Of a DNA stretch of 64,000 nt, positions 45,940 to 53,164 are shown piece after piece. How positions within the stretch are numbered: position 1 is the stretch's first letter; every line of letters begins with the position of its first letter. The translations under genes and the position numbers were made by a program. Under the pieces are notes generated by a model. That model ran no database searches, had not been told where the DNA came from, and saw only the letters and a program-made list of their open reading frames with translations. The stretch is from Roseibium sp. Sym1 (GTDB lineage: Bacteria > Pseudomonadota > Alphaproteobacteria > Rhizobiales > Stappiaceae), in NCBI RefSeq assembly GCF_027359675.1, contig NZ_CP114786.1, forward strand, positions 5,926,501 to 5,990,500. The letters are read 5' to 3'.

Positions 45940-46687
45940 GTTCCTCTTTGATTTTCTGGGTCTCGACACAGACCATGTCGATGATCTGCGCGGTCAGCTC
46001 GGCCGCCTTGTCCTCGTCGCCCGCGATGATGGCGTCGGCGAGCGGCCGGTGCAGCGGGATCGTCTCCTGGCCGAGATGGGCCTTGCCGAACGGGGTTTCG
46101 TAAATGTCGTGAAAGGCTTTCTGGATCTGTTCGATGAACTGCTGAAACAAGGGATTGCCGGTGGCCTCGTGGATGGCGTTGTGAAAGCGGTGGTCCGCCG
46201 GCCGCCAGTCCTCACCGGCCTCGAACACCGCCATCAGCTCCGCCGCGCGGGCATTGATGACCTTGCGTTGTTCCGGGGTCGCCTGACGTGTGGCGATCCG
46301 GACAGCCTCGATTTCCAGAGGACCGCGCACCTGCTGCATGCGCAACAGGCTGTCGGCCTCGTGCTTGATGGTCAGGGCCACGCGCAGAGTGTTTCTTGAA
46401 ATTTCCGCGATCAGGCGGGTGCCGGCGCCCTTGTTCCGGCTTACCACGCCCATGCTTTCCCAGGTTTTCAGGGTTTCGCGGATGGTCGACCGGCCGAAAC
46501 CGAGGCGGCGCACCAGATCCAGCTCGGGCGGCAGGCGATCGCCGACCTTGAGCCCCTCCTCCTCGATCAGGGCGATCAGCGCCCGCGGCACATCGCGCGG
46601 GCCATCCGGCCGTTCCGTATCGATTTCTGAAGGTGTCTGATTTGCGTTTTCCGGCATGGACCGACGTCGACCTTTGTTGCTGTGCAT
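45929..46687 (-). CDS. GntR/FadR-subfamily (FCD) regulator heading the lyase-ABC operon
   Basis: The product is up to 252 aa. It has a winged helix with LKVGDRLPPELDLVRRLGFGRSTIRETLKTWESMGVV and an FCD-type helical domain with ADHRFHNAIHEATGNPLF and PLHRPLADAI. It is the first gene of its operon, and two TTGTCTGACAT sites lie directly upstream, which fits autoregulation. The start could also be the ATG at 46657; neither start has a strong ribosome site. Confidence 0.87.
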   Translation of the reverse strand: MHSNKGRRRSMPENANQTPSEIDTERPDGPRDVPRALIALIEEEGLKVGDRLPPELDLVRRLGFGRSTIRETLKTWESMGVVSRNKGAGTRLIAEISRNTLRVALTIKHEADSLLRMQQVRGPLEIEAVRIATRQATPEQRKVINARAAELMAVFEAGEDWRPADHRFHNAIHEATGNPLFQQFIEQIQKAFHDIYETPFGKAHLGQETIPLHRPLADAIIAGDEDKAAELTAQIIDMVCVETQKIKEEHDG

Positions 46688-46701
46688 TTCACGTTACCAC
46701 T

Positions 46702-46733
46702 TTGTCTGACATTGTAAAGACATTGTCTGACAT
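46702..46733. promoter_or_regulatory. Twin GntR operators upstream of the lyase-ABC operon
   Basis: TTGTCTGACAT occurs at 46702-46712 and 46723-46733, exactly 21 bp (two helical turns) apart. Each contains the dyad TGTC-T-GACA, a classic FCD-GntR half-site arrangement. Confidence 0.6.
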
Positions 46734-46858
46734 AATTCTCAGGCAAATTTTCGAGGTGATAAATAGCTGGATTTGCTGAAGGAATTTGAAACTAGACGTG
46801 ATGGCGCAACCAATTTTCCGGTTGCTCGCTTCTTTCTTCGTCATGCCATGGCTCGACC

Positions 46859-47169
46859 CACTGCTGTCCGGTTAAGCAGGAGCCTCTGTATGCAAACAGG
46901 TTTCGCCGCTTGTACCAGTCTCCCCCGGAGGGGGAGATGTCTCCGGGAGGAGACAGAGGGGGGGGCTCAACCTCTCGGCAAACAAGGCCTTTTCCGAATA
47001 CGAGGAACCGCTGCGCCCCCCTCTGTCCGGTTCCCGGACATCTCCCCCTCCAGGGGGGAGAGGGGCGCAAGCGGTAAGGCGCTACGTGTCCCGGATCGGA
47101 AAAAGCGGAAATATCGACAAGGAATCAATGACCTGCTGAACATGGACCGAGTTAAACCGGACAGTAGTG
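46859..47169. mobile_element. Miniature inverted-repeat element, copy 1
   Basis: This 311-bp element starts CACTGCTGTCCGGTTAA and ends with the near-complement TTAAACCGGACAGTAGTG. It is flanked by a perfect 9-bp target duplication GGCTCGACC (46850-46858 and 47170-47178). It encodes no transposase. Inside it are large G/C-rich inverted arms and a conserved right part with a GGAAAAAGCGGAAATATCG segment. It has the same orientation and nearly the same sequence as copy 2, with scattered substitutions. Confidence 0.85.
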
Positions 47170-47259
47170 GGCTCGACCATGGCATCCATGTCGATCCGGT
47201 CTCGAACGGTCACGCCTCACTTGAGGCAAACCTCACGGCATGGATTGCAGGGTCAGGCC

Positions 47260-47567
47260 CACTGGTGTCCGGTTAAGCAGGAGCCTCTGCGCGCAAACAG
47301 GCTTCACCGCTTGTTCCCCTCTCCCCCTGGAGGGGGAGATGTCTCCGACAGGAGACAGAGGGGGGCTCAACCTCTCGGCAGACAAGACCTTTTCCGAATT
47401 CGAGGAACCGCTGCCCCCCCTCTGTCCGGTTCCCGGACATCTCCCCCTCCAGGGGGAGAGGGGCGCAAGTGGTAAGGCGCTGCGTGTCCCGGATCGGAAA
47501 AAGCGGAAATATCGACAAGGAATCAATGACCTGTTGAAACTGAGCCGTGTTAAATCGGACACCAGTG
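47260..47567. mobile_element. Miniature inverted-repeat element, copy 2
   Basis: This 308-bp element has ends CACTGGTGTCCG and CGGACACCAGTG. It is flanked by GGTCAGGCC (47251-47259) and GATCAGGCC (47568-47576), a 9-bp duplication with one mismatch. Internally, two 28-bp arms (47316-47343 and 47436-47463) are exact reverse complements 92 bp apart, and each arm itself contains the palindrome CTCCCCCTGGAGGGGGAG. There is no coding capacity. Confidence 0.85.
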
Positions 47568-47624
47568 GATCAGGCCCTGCAATGACGGAGCCAGTGGTGA
47601 TGCGATGCAAGAACAGGCGGCCAC

Positions 47625-47649
47625 AAAAAACCCGGCACGCGGTGCCGGG
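47625..47649 (-). terminator. Terminator of the aryl-CoA catabolic operon
   Basis: CCCGGCAC (47631-47638) pairs perfectly with GTGCCGGG (47642-47649) around a three-base loop. On the minus strand six T residues follow. It is 34 nt past the ridA stop. Confidence 0.88.
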
Positions 47650-47682
47650 CTGTAAATTGTCAGCTTCACGTTTCGGGCAGGT

Positions 47683-48078
47683 TCAGCCGATCTGGGCTGT
47701 CGCCTCGATCTCGATCAGGGCCTCGTCCTCGATCAGGTCGGCGACGACCACGACCGACATGGCCGGGAAATGGCGGCCCATGACGCGGCGGTAGGCGGCG
47801 CCGACGTCCTTCTGCCGGGCGAGATATTCGCGCTTGTCCTTGATGAACCAGGTCAGGCGGGCGATGTCCGTGACGGCTCCTCCGGCTGCCTCGACGATGT
47901 CGACAATGTTCTGCAGCGTCTGCTCCATCTGGCCGACAAAATCATGCACCTCGAAGACCTGATCGCCGTTCCAGCCGATCTGGCCACCGATATGGAGTGT
48001 CTGGCCCTCGGTCAGCATGCCGTTGGCATAGCCCTTTGCCGGCGCCCAGCCGTCCGGTTGAATGGTTTTGAGCGTCAT
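47683..48078 (-). CDS. RidA-family enamine/imine deaminase
   Basis: The 131-aa product is a YjgF/YER057c/UK114 fold protein. RidA trimers hydrolyse reactive enamines and imines to ketones and ammonia. Seen: LHIGGQIGWNGD near the N-terminus, MEQTLQNIVDIVEAAGG in the middle and HFPAMSVVVVADLIEDEALIEIEATA at the end, the last matching the active-site strand. Its place at the end of a putative 2-aminobenzoyl-CoA operon is telling: the ring-reduced intermediate is an enamine, so this protein may remove the amino group. The start at 48078 overlaps the thioesterase stop. Confidence 0.88.
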   Translation of the reverse strand: MTLKTIQPDGWAPAKGYANGMLTEGQTLHIGGQIGWNGDQVFEVHDFVGQMEQTLQNIVDIVEAAGGAVTDIARLTWFIKDKREYLARQKDVGAAYRRVMGRHFPAMSVVVVADLIEDEALIEIEATAQIG

Positions 48079-48482
48079 TGGTCCAGTCTTTCCTTGAATT
48101 GCAGCAATCGTTCCCTGACCTCGTCCGGCCAGGCCGCCGGCTTGCCGGCGCTGTCGACATTGACGAGGGTCTGTTCCGTTTCGAAGCGTGTCTCCTCCCC
48201 GCAGGCGCAGCTGATCGTCAGGCCGAAACTTGTGCGGCCGACGCGGGTGGCAGCAAGAGACAGGATCAGATGATCGCCCAGCCGGCTCGGCCGGATAAAA
48301 CGCGTGCGGATTTCCGCCGTCGGCACCGCCCCGTTCTGATGGATCTCGAGGAAAGGCCACTCGGCGATCGCCGAGAAGAACGTCTCGATACAGTCGTTGA
48401 TCATTTCGAAATAGCGCGGATAGAAGACGATCCCCGCCGGGTCGCAGTGCTTGAAACTGACTGGCTGATGGTACCGGAACAT
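48075..48482 (-). CDS. 4-hydroxybenzoyl-CoA thioesterase-type hot-dog protein
   Basis: The 135-aa YbgC/4HBT-like acyl-CoA thioesterase has its catalytic aspartate in KHCDPAGIVFYPRYFEMIND. In the operon it could recycle CoA from dead-end aryl-CoA or ring-derived thioesters; a thioesterase gene is also part of the Azoarcus 2-aminobenzoate cluster. It is coupled to ridA (ATGA overlap) and lies 4 nt after the livF-like stop. Confidence 0.87.
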   Translation of the reverse strand: MFRYHQPVSFKHCDPAGIVFYPRYFEMINDCIETFFSAIAEWPFLEIHQNGAVPTAEIRTRFIRPSRLGDHLILSLAATRVGRTSFGLTISCACGEETRFETEQTLVNVDSAGKPAAWPDEVRERLLQFKERLDQ

Positions 48483-48486
48483 GGCG

Positions 48487-49176
48487 TCAGACCCCGATAT
48501 ACCTGGAGGTGACGTCTTCCGTGAGCGCGTCGATCGCGCCCTCCCACACAGATGCGCCCCTTTCCAGGATCGTTGCCCGGTCACAGACCTGCCTGAGTTC
48601 CCGGATCGACTTGTCGATGACAAGAATGGCGAGGCCTGTCTCGGCCTTGAGCTGGCGGATCACCGCCCAGATCTCCTGCCGGATGACCGGTGCGAGACCC
48701 TCGGTGGCCTCGTCCAGGATCAGGAGCTTCGGATTGGTCATGAGCGCCCGGCCGATGGCGAGCATCTGCTGCTCGCCGCCCGACAGCGAGCCGGCCCGCT
48801 GGTTGCGCCTCTCGCCGAGGCGCGGAAACAGCCCGATCACCCGTTCGAAGGTCCAGTCGCCGTGCCGTGCGGCCGCGATCAGGTTTTCCTGGACGCTGAG
48901 ATCGGCGAAGCAGCGGCGGCCCTCCGGCACCAGGCCCAGCCCCAGGCGCGCGGCCTTGTGGCTCGGCAGGCGGGAGAGATCGTTGCCGTCAAAGGTCAGC
49001 GTTCCCCCCGCCGCCAACATCCGGCAAATGCATTTGACCGTGGTCGACTTGCCCATGCCGTTGCGGCCGAGCAGCGCCAGCACCTCGCCTTCGCGGATTT
49101 CCAGATCGACCCCGAACAGCGCCTGGCTGGCGCCATAGGAGGCGGTGACATTCGATAGCGTCAGAAGCGCGCTCAT
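48487..49176 (-). CDS. Liv-type ABC transporter ATP-binding protein (LivF-like)
   Basis: The 229-aa product has Walker A LLGRNGMGKST, signature LSGGEQQMLAIG, Walker B LLILDEATEGLAP and a C-terminus typical of LivF. With the LivG-like ATPase it powers uptake by the HAAT transporter of this operon, presumably of an aromatic acid. Its start overlaps the livG-like stop by 4 nt. Confidence 0.92.
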   Translation of the reverse strand: MSALLTLSNVTASYGASQALFGVDLEIREGEVLALLGRNGMGKSTTVKCICRMLAAGGTLTFDGNDLSRLPSHKAARLGLGLVPEGRRCFADLSVQENLIAAARHGDWTFERVIGLFPRLGERRNQRAGSLSGGEQQMLAIGRALMTNPKLLILDEATEGLAPVIRQEIWAVIRQLKAETGLAILVIDKSIRELRQVCDRATILERGASVWEGAIDALTEDVTSRYIGV

Positions 49177-49937
49177 GCCTCGTCTCCCAGATAGGCTTCC
49201 TTCACGGCGGTGTTGGCGCGGATCTCGTCGACCGTGCCGGTGGCAATCACTTCGCCATAGACCAGCACGCTGATCCGGTCGGCGAGCGAGAAGACCGCGT
49301 CCATGTCGTGTTCCACCAGCAGGATCGGTGCCTCCTGGCGCAGCATGTCCAGGAACCCTGTCAGGACCTTGGATCCTTCGGAGCCCATGCCGGCCATCGG
49401 TTCGTCCATCACCAGGGCCTTCGGCTTCAGCGTCAGCGCGACGGCAACCTCGAGCTGACGGCGCTGCCCGTGGCTGAGTTCCGCCGTGCGCATGCGTGCC
49501 TGGTCCTGCAGGCCGACCCTTTCAAGCGCTTCTTCGGCGGTCGCCCGCAGGTCCTTGTCCTTCAGCGCATTGCCGAAGAACCGCCAGGGCTTGCCGGCCG
49601 CACCAAGCGCACCGAGCACCGCGTTCTGAAGGACCGTGTCCTCCATGGCGAGCGCGGAGATCTGGAAAGTACGCCCCAGTCCGGCATGCGCACGCACCCT
49701 GGTCGGCTCGTGTGTCACATCCCTGCCGAGCAGGCGCACCGAGCCGGCGTCCGGCTTCAGCGTGCCGCAGATCTGGCCGATCAGGGTGGATTTTCCAGCC
49801 CCGTTGGGGCCGATGATGGCGTGGATCTCACCGGGTTTCAGGTCGATGGAGATGTCCCGGCTGGCGCGCAGCGCACCGAAATTCTTGGAGATGCCATGCG
49901 TTTCGAGGACGGGCGTTTGAAGAACAGCCTCAGTCAT
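49173..49937 (-). CDS. Liv-type ABC transporter ATP-binding protein (LivG-like)
   Basis: The 254-aa product has Walker A IIGPNGAGKSTL, LGRTFQIS, signature LSHGQRRQLEVA, Walker B ALVMDEPMAGM and the long C-terminal helix and tail (GTVDEIRANTAVKEAYLG) of LivG. It overlaps livM by 8 nt. Confidence 0.93.
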   Translation of the reverse strand: MTEAVLQTPVLETHGISKNFGALRASRDISIDLKPGEIHAIIGPNGAGKSTLIGQICGTLKPDAGSVRLLGRDVTHEPTRVRAHAGLGRTFQISALAMEDTVLQNAVLGALGAAGKPWRFFGNALKDKDLRATAEEALERVGLQDQARMRTAELSHGQRRQLEVAVALTLKPKALVMDEPMAGMGSEGSKVLTGFLDMLRQEAPILLVEHDMDAVFSLADRISVLVYGEVIATGTVDEIRANTAVKEAYLGDEA

Positions 49938-50913
49938 GAACCGTCTCCCGTCCGCAGATCATGCCGATCAGTCCGCCGCGCCCGAACAGGACGATGACGA
50001 GCAGGAGCAGCCCCAGATAGATGTGCCAGAAGTCGCTCAAGCCGCCGAGCCAGTGCTCCAGCGCCACGAAGACCAGCGCCCCGACAACCGGTCCGAACAG
50101 GCGGCCGACACCGCCGATGATGATGAAGATCATGATCTCGCCGCTGGTCTGCCAGGAGAACATGGTCGGGCTGACAAAGCGGTTGAGGTCGGCAAAAAGC
50201 GCCCCGGCCAGGCCGGTGATGGCGCCGGAGACCACGAAGGCCACCAGTTTCAGGCGAACAGGATCGAGCCCGACCGTCTCCACCCGCACCGGCACCTGCC
50301 GGGCGGCGTTCAAAGCGAGGCCGAACGGCGATCCGCCAAGGCGCCAGGCAAAGGCCAGCACCCCGCAGAGCAGCGCCAGGCAAAGCCCGTAGAACTGGAT
50401 CGGGTCCAGCGTGTTCAGCCCGGGAAAGCCATTGCGGACATAGATGGACAGGCCGTCCTCGCCGCCATATTCCGCCCAGGAAATGGCGAAGAAGAAGAAC
50501 ATCTGGCCAAAGGCCAGCGTGATCATGATGAAATAGACGCCCGCCGTCCTGAGCGACAGGATGCCGATCACCAGCGCGGCCAGAGCGGAGAACACCACGG
50601 CGACCAGCCAGATCACCGGCATCGACTTGGTGCCCTCGATCAGGACCGGCCACTCGGTGACCGCCGTATAGGTCTGGGCGTGATGGGCGAGAATGCCCAT
50701 GGCATAGCCGCCGAGACCGAAGAAGACGGCATGGCCGAGGCTGACCAGCCCGCCGAGCCCGAGCGCGATGTTGAGGCCGACCGCGGCGATGGCGAAGACC
50801 ACGGCGCGGGTCATCAGCGTGATGGTGAAGGGTTCGTCCGCCGTCACCGCCCAGAACGGGATGGCAACGAGGAGCGCCAGTGTGACGGCGTTGAGAGTGC
50901 GTTCCCGGATCAT
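49930..50913 (-). CDS. Liv-type ABC transporter permease (LivM-like)
   Basis: The 327-aa product has eight to ten helices and the signatures GLNIALGLGGLVSLGHAVFFGLGGYAMG and SGAITGLAGALFADLNRFVSP. It forms the membrane channel with the LivH-like protein, whose stop it overlaps (ATGA). Confidence 0.93.
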   Translation of the reverse strand: MIRERTLNAVTLALLVAIPFWAVTADEPFTITLMTRAVVFAIAAVGLNIALGLGGLVSLGHAVFFGLGGYAMGILAHHAQTYTAVTEWPVLIEGTKSMPVIWLVAVVFSALAALVIGILSLRTAGVYFIMITLAFGQMFFFFAISWAEYGGEDGLSIYVRNGFPGLNTLDPIQFYGLCLALLCGVLAFAWRLGGSPFGLALNAARQVPVRVETVGLDPVRLKLVAFVVSGAITGLAGALFADLNRFVSPTMFSWQTSGEIMIFIIIGGVGRLFGPVVGALVFVALEHWLGGLSDFWHIYLGLLLLVIVLFGRGGLIGMICGRETVHD

Positions 50914-51830
50914 GCGCGCGCTCCGAACAGTCCGGCGGGACGCAGGATCAGCACCGCGGCCATGAGAATATAGATCGCCATGGAGGCGAGCGAGGAGCCG
51001 ACCGAGGTGGCCGTTGAGGGATCAAGCACCAGCTTGAGCAGCTCCGGCAGGAAAATGCCGCCGAGCGTATCGGTGAGGCCGACGAGGATCGCGCCGATCA
51101 GCGCGCCCTTGATCGAGCCGATGCCTCCGATGACGATGACGACGAAGGCCAGGATCAGCACCGGTTCGCCCATGCCGACCTGGACCGACTGGATCGCGCC
51201 GACCAGCGCTCCGGCCAGCCCGGCCAGTGCGGCGCCGAGCGCGAAAACAATGGTGTAGAGCCTGGCGATGTCGATGCCGAGGGCGGCGATCATCTCGCGG
51301 TCGTTCTCCCCTGCCCGGATCTGAACGCCGAGACGCGTCCGGGAAATCAGCAGCCACAGGCCGAGCGCCACCAGCAGCCCGACGACGATCAGGGTCAGCC
51401 GGTAGAGAGGATATTCGATCCCGCCCGGCAGGGTCACCGGACCGGACAGGAAGTCGGGCACATTCAGGAACAGCGGGAAGGAGCCGAAGATCCAGCGCGT
51501 GCCTTCGGAAAAGATCAGGATCAGGGCGAAGGTTGCCAGCACCTGGTCGAGATGGTCCTTGTCGTAAAGACGCCGGATCACCACCAGCTCCACCAGCGCA
51601 CCGGCTATCGCGGCGCCGGCCAGCGCGGCCACGAGGCCGAGCAGGAAGGAACCGGTCGCTGCGGCGACGGCTGCCGCGCAGAAGGCACCGATCATGTAGA
51701 GCGAGCCGTGGGCCAGATTGATCAGCCCCATCACGCCGAAGATGAGCGTCAGCCCGGCAGCCATCAGGAACAGCATGATGCCGAATTGCAGGCCGTTCAG
51801 AACCTGCTCTATGAGCAAAATAAGTGACAT
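50910..51830 (-). CDS. Liv-type ABC transporter permease (LivH-like)
   Basis: The 306-aa product has the signatures QVLNGLQFGIMLFLMAAGLTLIFGVMGLINLAHGSLYMIGAF and FVVIVIGGIGSIKGALIGAILVG. The start at 51830 follows GGGGATCTC. The binding-protein gene ends 60 nt upstream. Confidence 0.93.
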   Translation of the reverse strand: MSLILLIEQVLNGLQFGIMLFLMAAGLTLIFGVMGLINLAHGSLYMIGAFCAAAVAAATGSFLLGLVAALAGAAIAGALVELVVIRRLYDKDHLDQVLATFALILIFSEGTRWIFGSFPLFLNVPDFLSGPVTLPGGIEYPLYRLTLIVVGLLVALGLWLLISRTRLGVQIRAGENDREMIAALGIDIARLYTIVFALGAALAGLAGALVGAIQSVQVGMGEPVLILAFVVIVIGGIGSIKGALIGAILVGLTDTLGGIFLPELLKLVLDPSTATSVGSSLASMAIYILMAAVLILRPAGLFGARA

Positions 51831-51890
51831 GAGATCCCCGCCCCGTTGTCTTGCGCGGCAGTGCCGCCGCACAAGACTCAGGTGCTTACC

Positions 51891-53027
51891 TTACATGCTG
51901 CACTCGGACCAGTAGGCATCGGCGTGACTGGTCAGCGCCTTGCCGATGATCTTGTTGGTGTAGACATCGCCTTCCTTGACCACTTCACGGACAAAGATGT
52001 CCTGGATCGGATGGTGGTTCGGGCCGAACTTGAAGTTACCGCGGGTCGAGGCAAAATCGGCTTCTTCCAGCGCCGCGCGGAAGGCGTCGGCGTCCTTGAC
52101 GTCGGCCTTTGCCATCGCGGAGAGCAACAGGTTGGCGGTGTCGAAGCCCTGGGACGCATAGAGCGACGGCAGGCGGCCATATTCGGCCTGGAAGGCCTCG
52201 ACGAAGGCCTTGTTGGCCGGCGCCTCGATGTCCTTGTTCCACTGGCTGGTGTTCTTCACACCGAGCGCGGCGTCACCGACGGCCTGAAGGATGCCCTGGT
52301 CGAAGGAGAAGGCCGGACCGACGACCGGAAGGTCGACACCAGAATCCTTGTACTGTTTCAGGAAGGAGATGCCCATGCCGCCCGGCAGGAAGAAGAACAC
52401 GCTGTCGGCACCCGACGCCCTGATCTGGGCGATCTCGGCGGCGTAGTCGGTCTGGCCGAGCTTGGTGTAGACCTCACCCGCCAGGTCGCCCTTGTAGAAG
52501 CGCTTGTAGCCGGTGAGCGCATCCTTGCCGGCCGGATAGTTCGGCGCCAGGATGAAGCTGTTCTTGAAGCCTTCGAAATTGGCATAGGCGCCGGCGGCTT
52601 CATGCAGGTTGTCGTTCTGCCAGGCGACATTGAAGTAATTCGGATGGCAGCCCTTGCCGGCGAGCATGGACGGTCCGGCGTTCGGCGACAGGTAGAACTT
52701 GCCCTGGGCGGTCACGGACGGGATCACGGCCATGGCAAGGTTCGACCAGATGATGCCGGTCAGGACATCGACCTTCTCCGACTGCACCATCTTGTCGGCG
52801 AGCTGAACGGCGATGTCGGGCTTGCGCTGATCGTCCTCGATGACAACTTCAAGGTCTTCGTTGCCGGCCTGCTTGACCGCCAGCATGAAACCGTCGCGGA
52901 CATCGATACCGAGACCGGCACCACCGCCGGAAAGCGTGGTGATCATGCCGACCTTGACCGGTTCGGCCTGGGCACTGGTAAGACCGATCGCGAGAGCCGC
53001 GGCGGCTGCCATTGTCGTGAATTTCAT
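51891..53027 (-). CDS. Liv-type ABC transporter substrate-binding protein (aromatic-acid type)
   Basis: The 378-aa Peripla_BP_6 protein has a signal peptide (MKFTTMAAAAALAIGLTSAQA) and a mature start EPVKVGMITTLSGGGAGLGIDVRDGFMLAV. Other landmarks are SPNAGPSMLAGKGCHPNYFNVAWQNDN and the aromatic-receptor-like FFFLPGGMGISFLKQY. The C-terminal GNFKFGPNHHPIQDIFVREV is common in receptors for aromatic acids rather than leucine. Its position inside a CoA-ligase/oxygenase operon supports an aromatic ligand. AGAGGAAC precedes the start. Confidence 0.9.
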   Translation of the reverse strand: MKFTTMAAAAALAIGLTSAQAEPVKVGMITTLSGGGAGLGIDVRDGFMLAVKQAGNEDLEVVIEDDQRKPDIAVQLADKMVQSEKVDVLTGIIWSNLAMAVIPSVTAQGKFYLSPNAGPSMLAGKGCHPNYFNVAWQNDNLHEAAGAYANFEGFKNSFILAPNYPAGKDALTGYKRFYKGDLAGEVYTKLGQTDYAAEIAQIRASGADSVFFFLPGGMGISFLKQYKDSGVDLPVVGPAFSFDQGILQAVGDAALGVKNTSQWNKDIEAPANKAFVEAFQAEYGRLPSLYASQGFDTANLLLSAMAKADVKDADAFRAALEEADFASTRGNFKFGPNHHPIQDIFVREVVKEGDVYTNKIIGKALTSHADAYWSECSM

Positions 53028-53164
53028 CTGTTGTTCCTCTTGGTCTTTGAGACTGCTGTTCCCGTTGACTTTATTAGGTTGCCGCCACGCCTTCTTTGTT
53101 GAGCGCAATCGGCCAAGGGCTTGTTTTCATTTGATTTCCCGCGCCCCTGCGGGGGACCTTGTGA

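Larger units (their letters stand above)
46839..47587. repeat. Paired REP-like hairpin element interrupted by two miniature insertions
   Basis: Its left hairpin is ATGCCATGG (46843-46851) with CCATGGCAT (47177-47185). Its right hairpin is ATTGCAGGG (47244-47252) with CCCTGCAAT (47575-47583). The ends read CGTCA and TGACG. Each hairpin has a ~310-bp insertion in its five-base loop. Without the insertions and one copy of each duplication the element would be 112 bp and would match the uninterrupted copy at 63326-63436, most clearly around both hairpins. Confidence 0.85.

Noticed and set aside
46858..47567. Possible CRISPR or simple tandem duplication
   Set aside because: There are only two ~310-bp copies, each with its own 9-bp target duplication and 90 bp of non-repeat DNA between; there are no short regularly spaced repeats.
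46773..47794. Open frames across the miniature elements
   Set aside because: They follow inverted-repeat DNA, differ between the two copies in frame, and have low-complexity products; the region is better explained as two non-coding insertions.
53028..53164. Small frame between the Liv receptor and ligase genes
   Set aside because: No start with a ribosome site and no family resemblance; only a weak GC-rich hairpin is visible.
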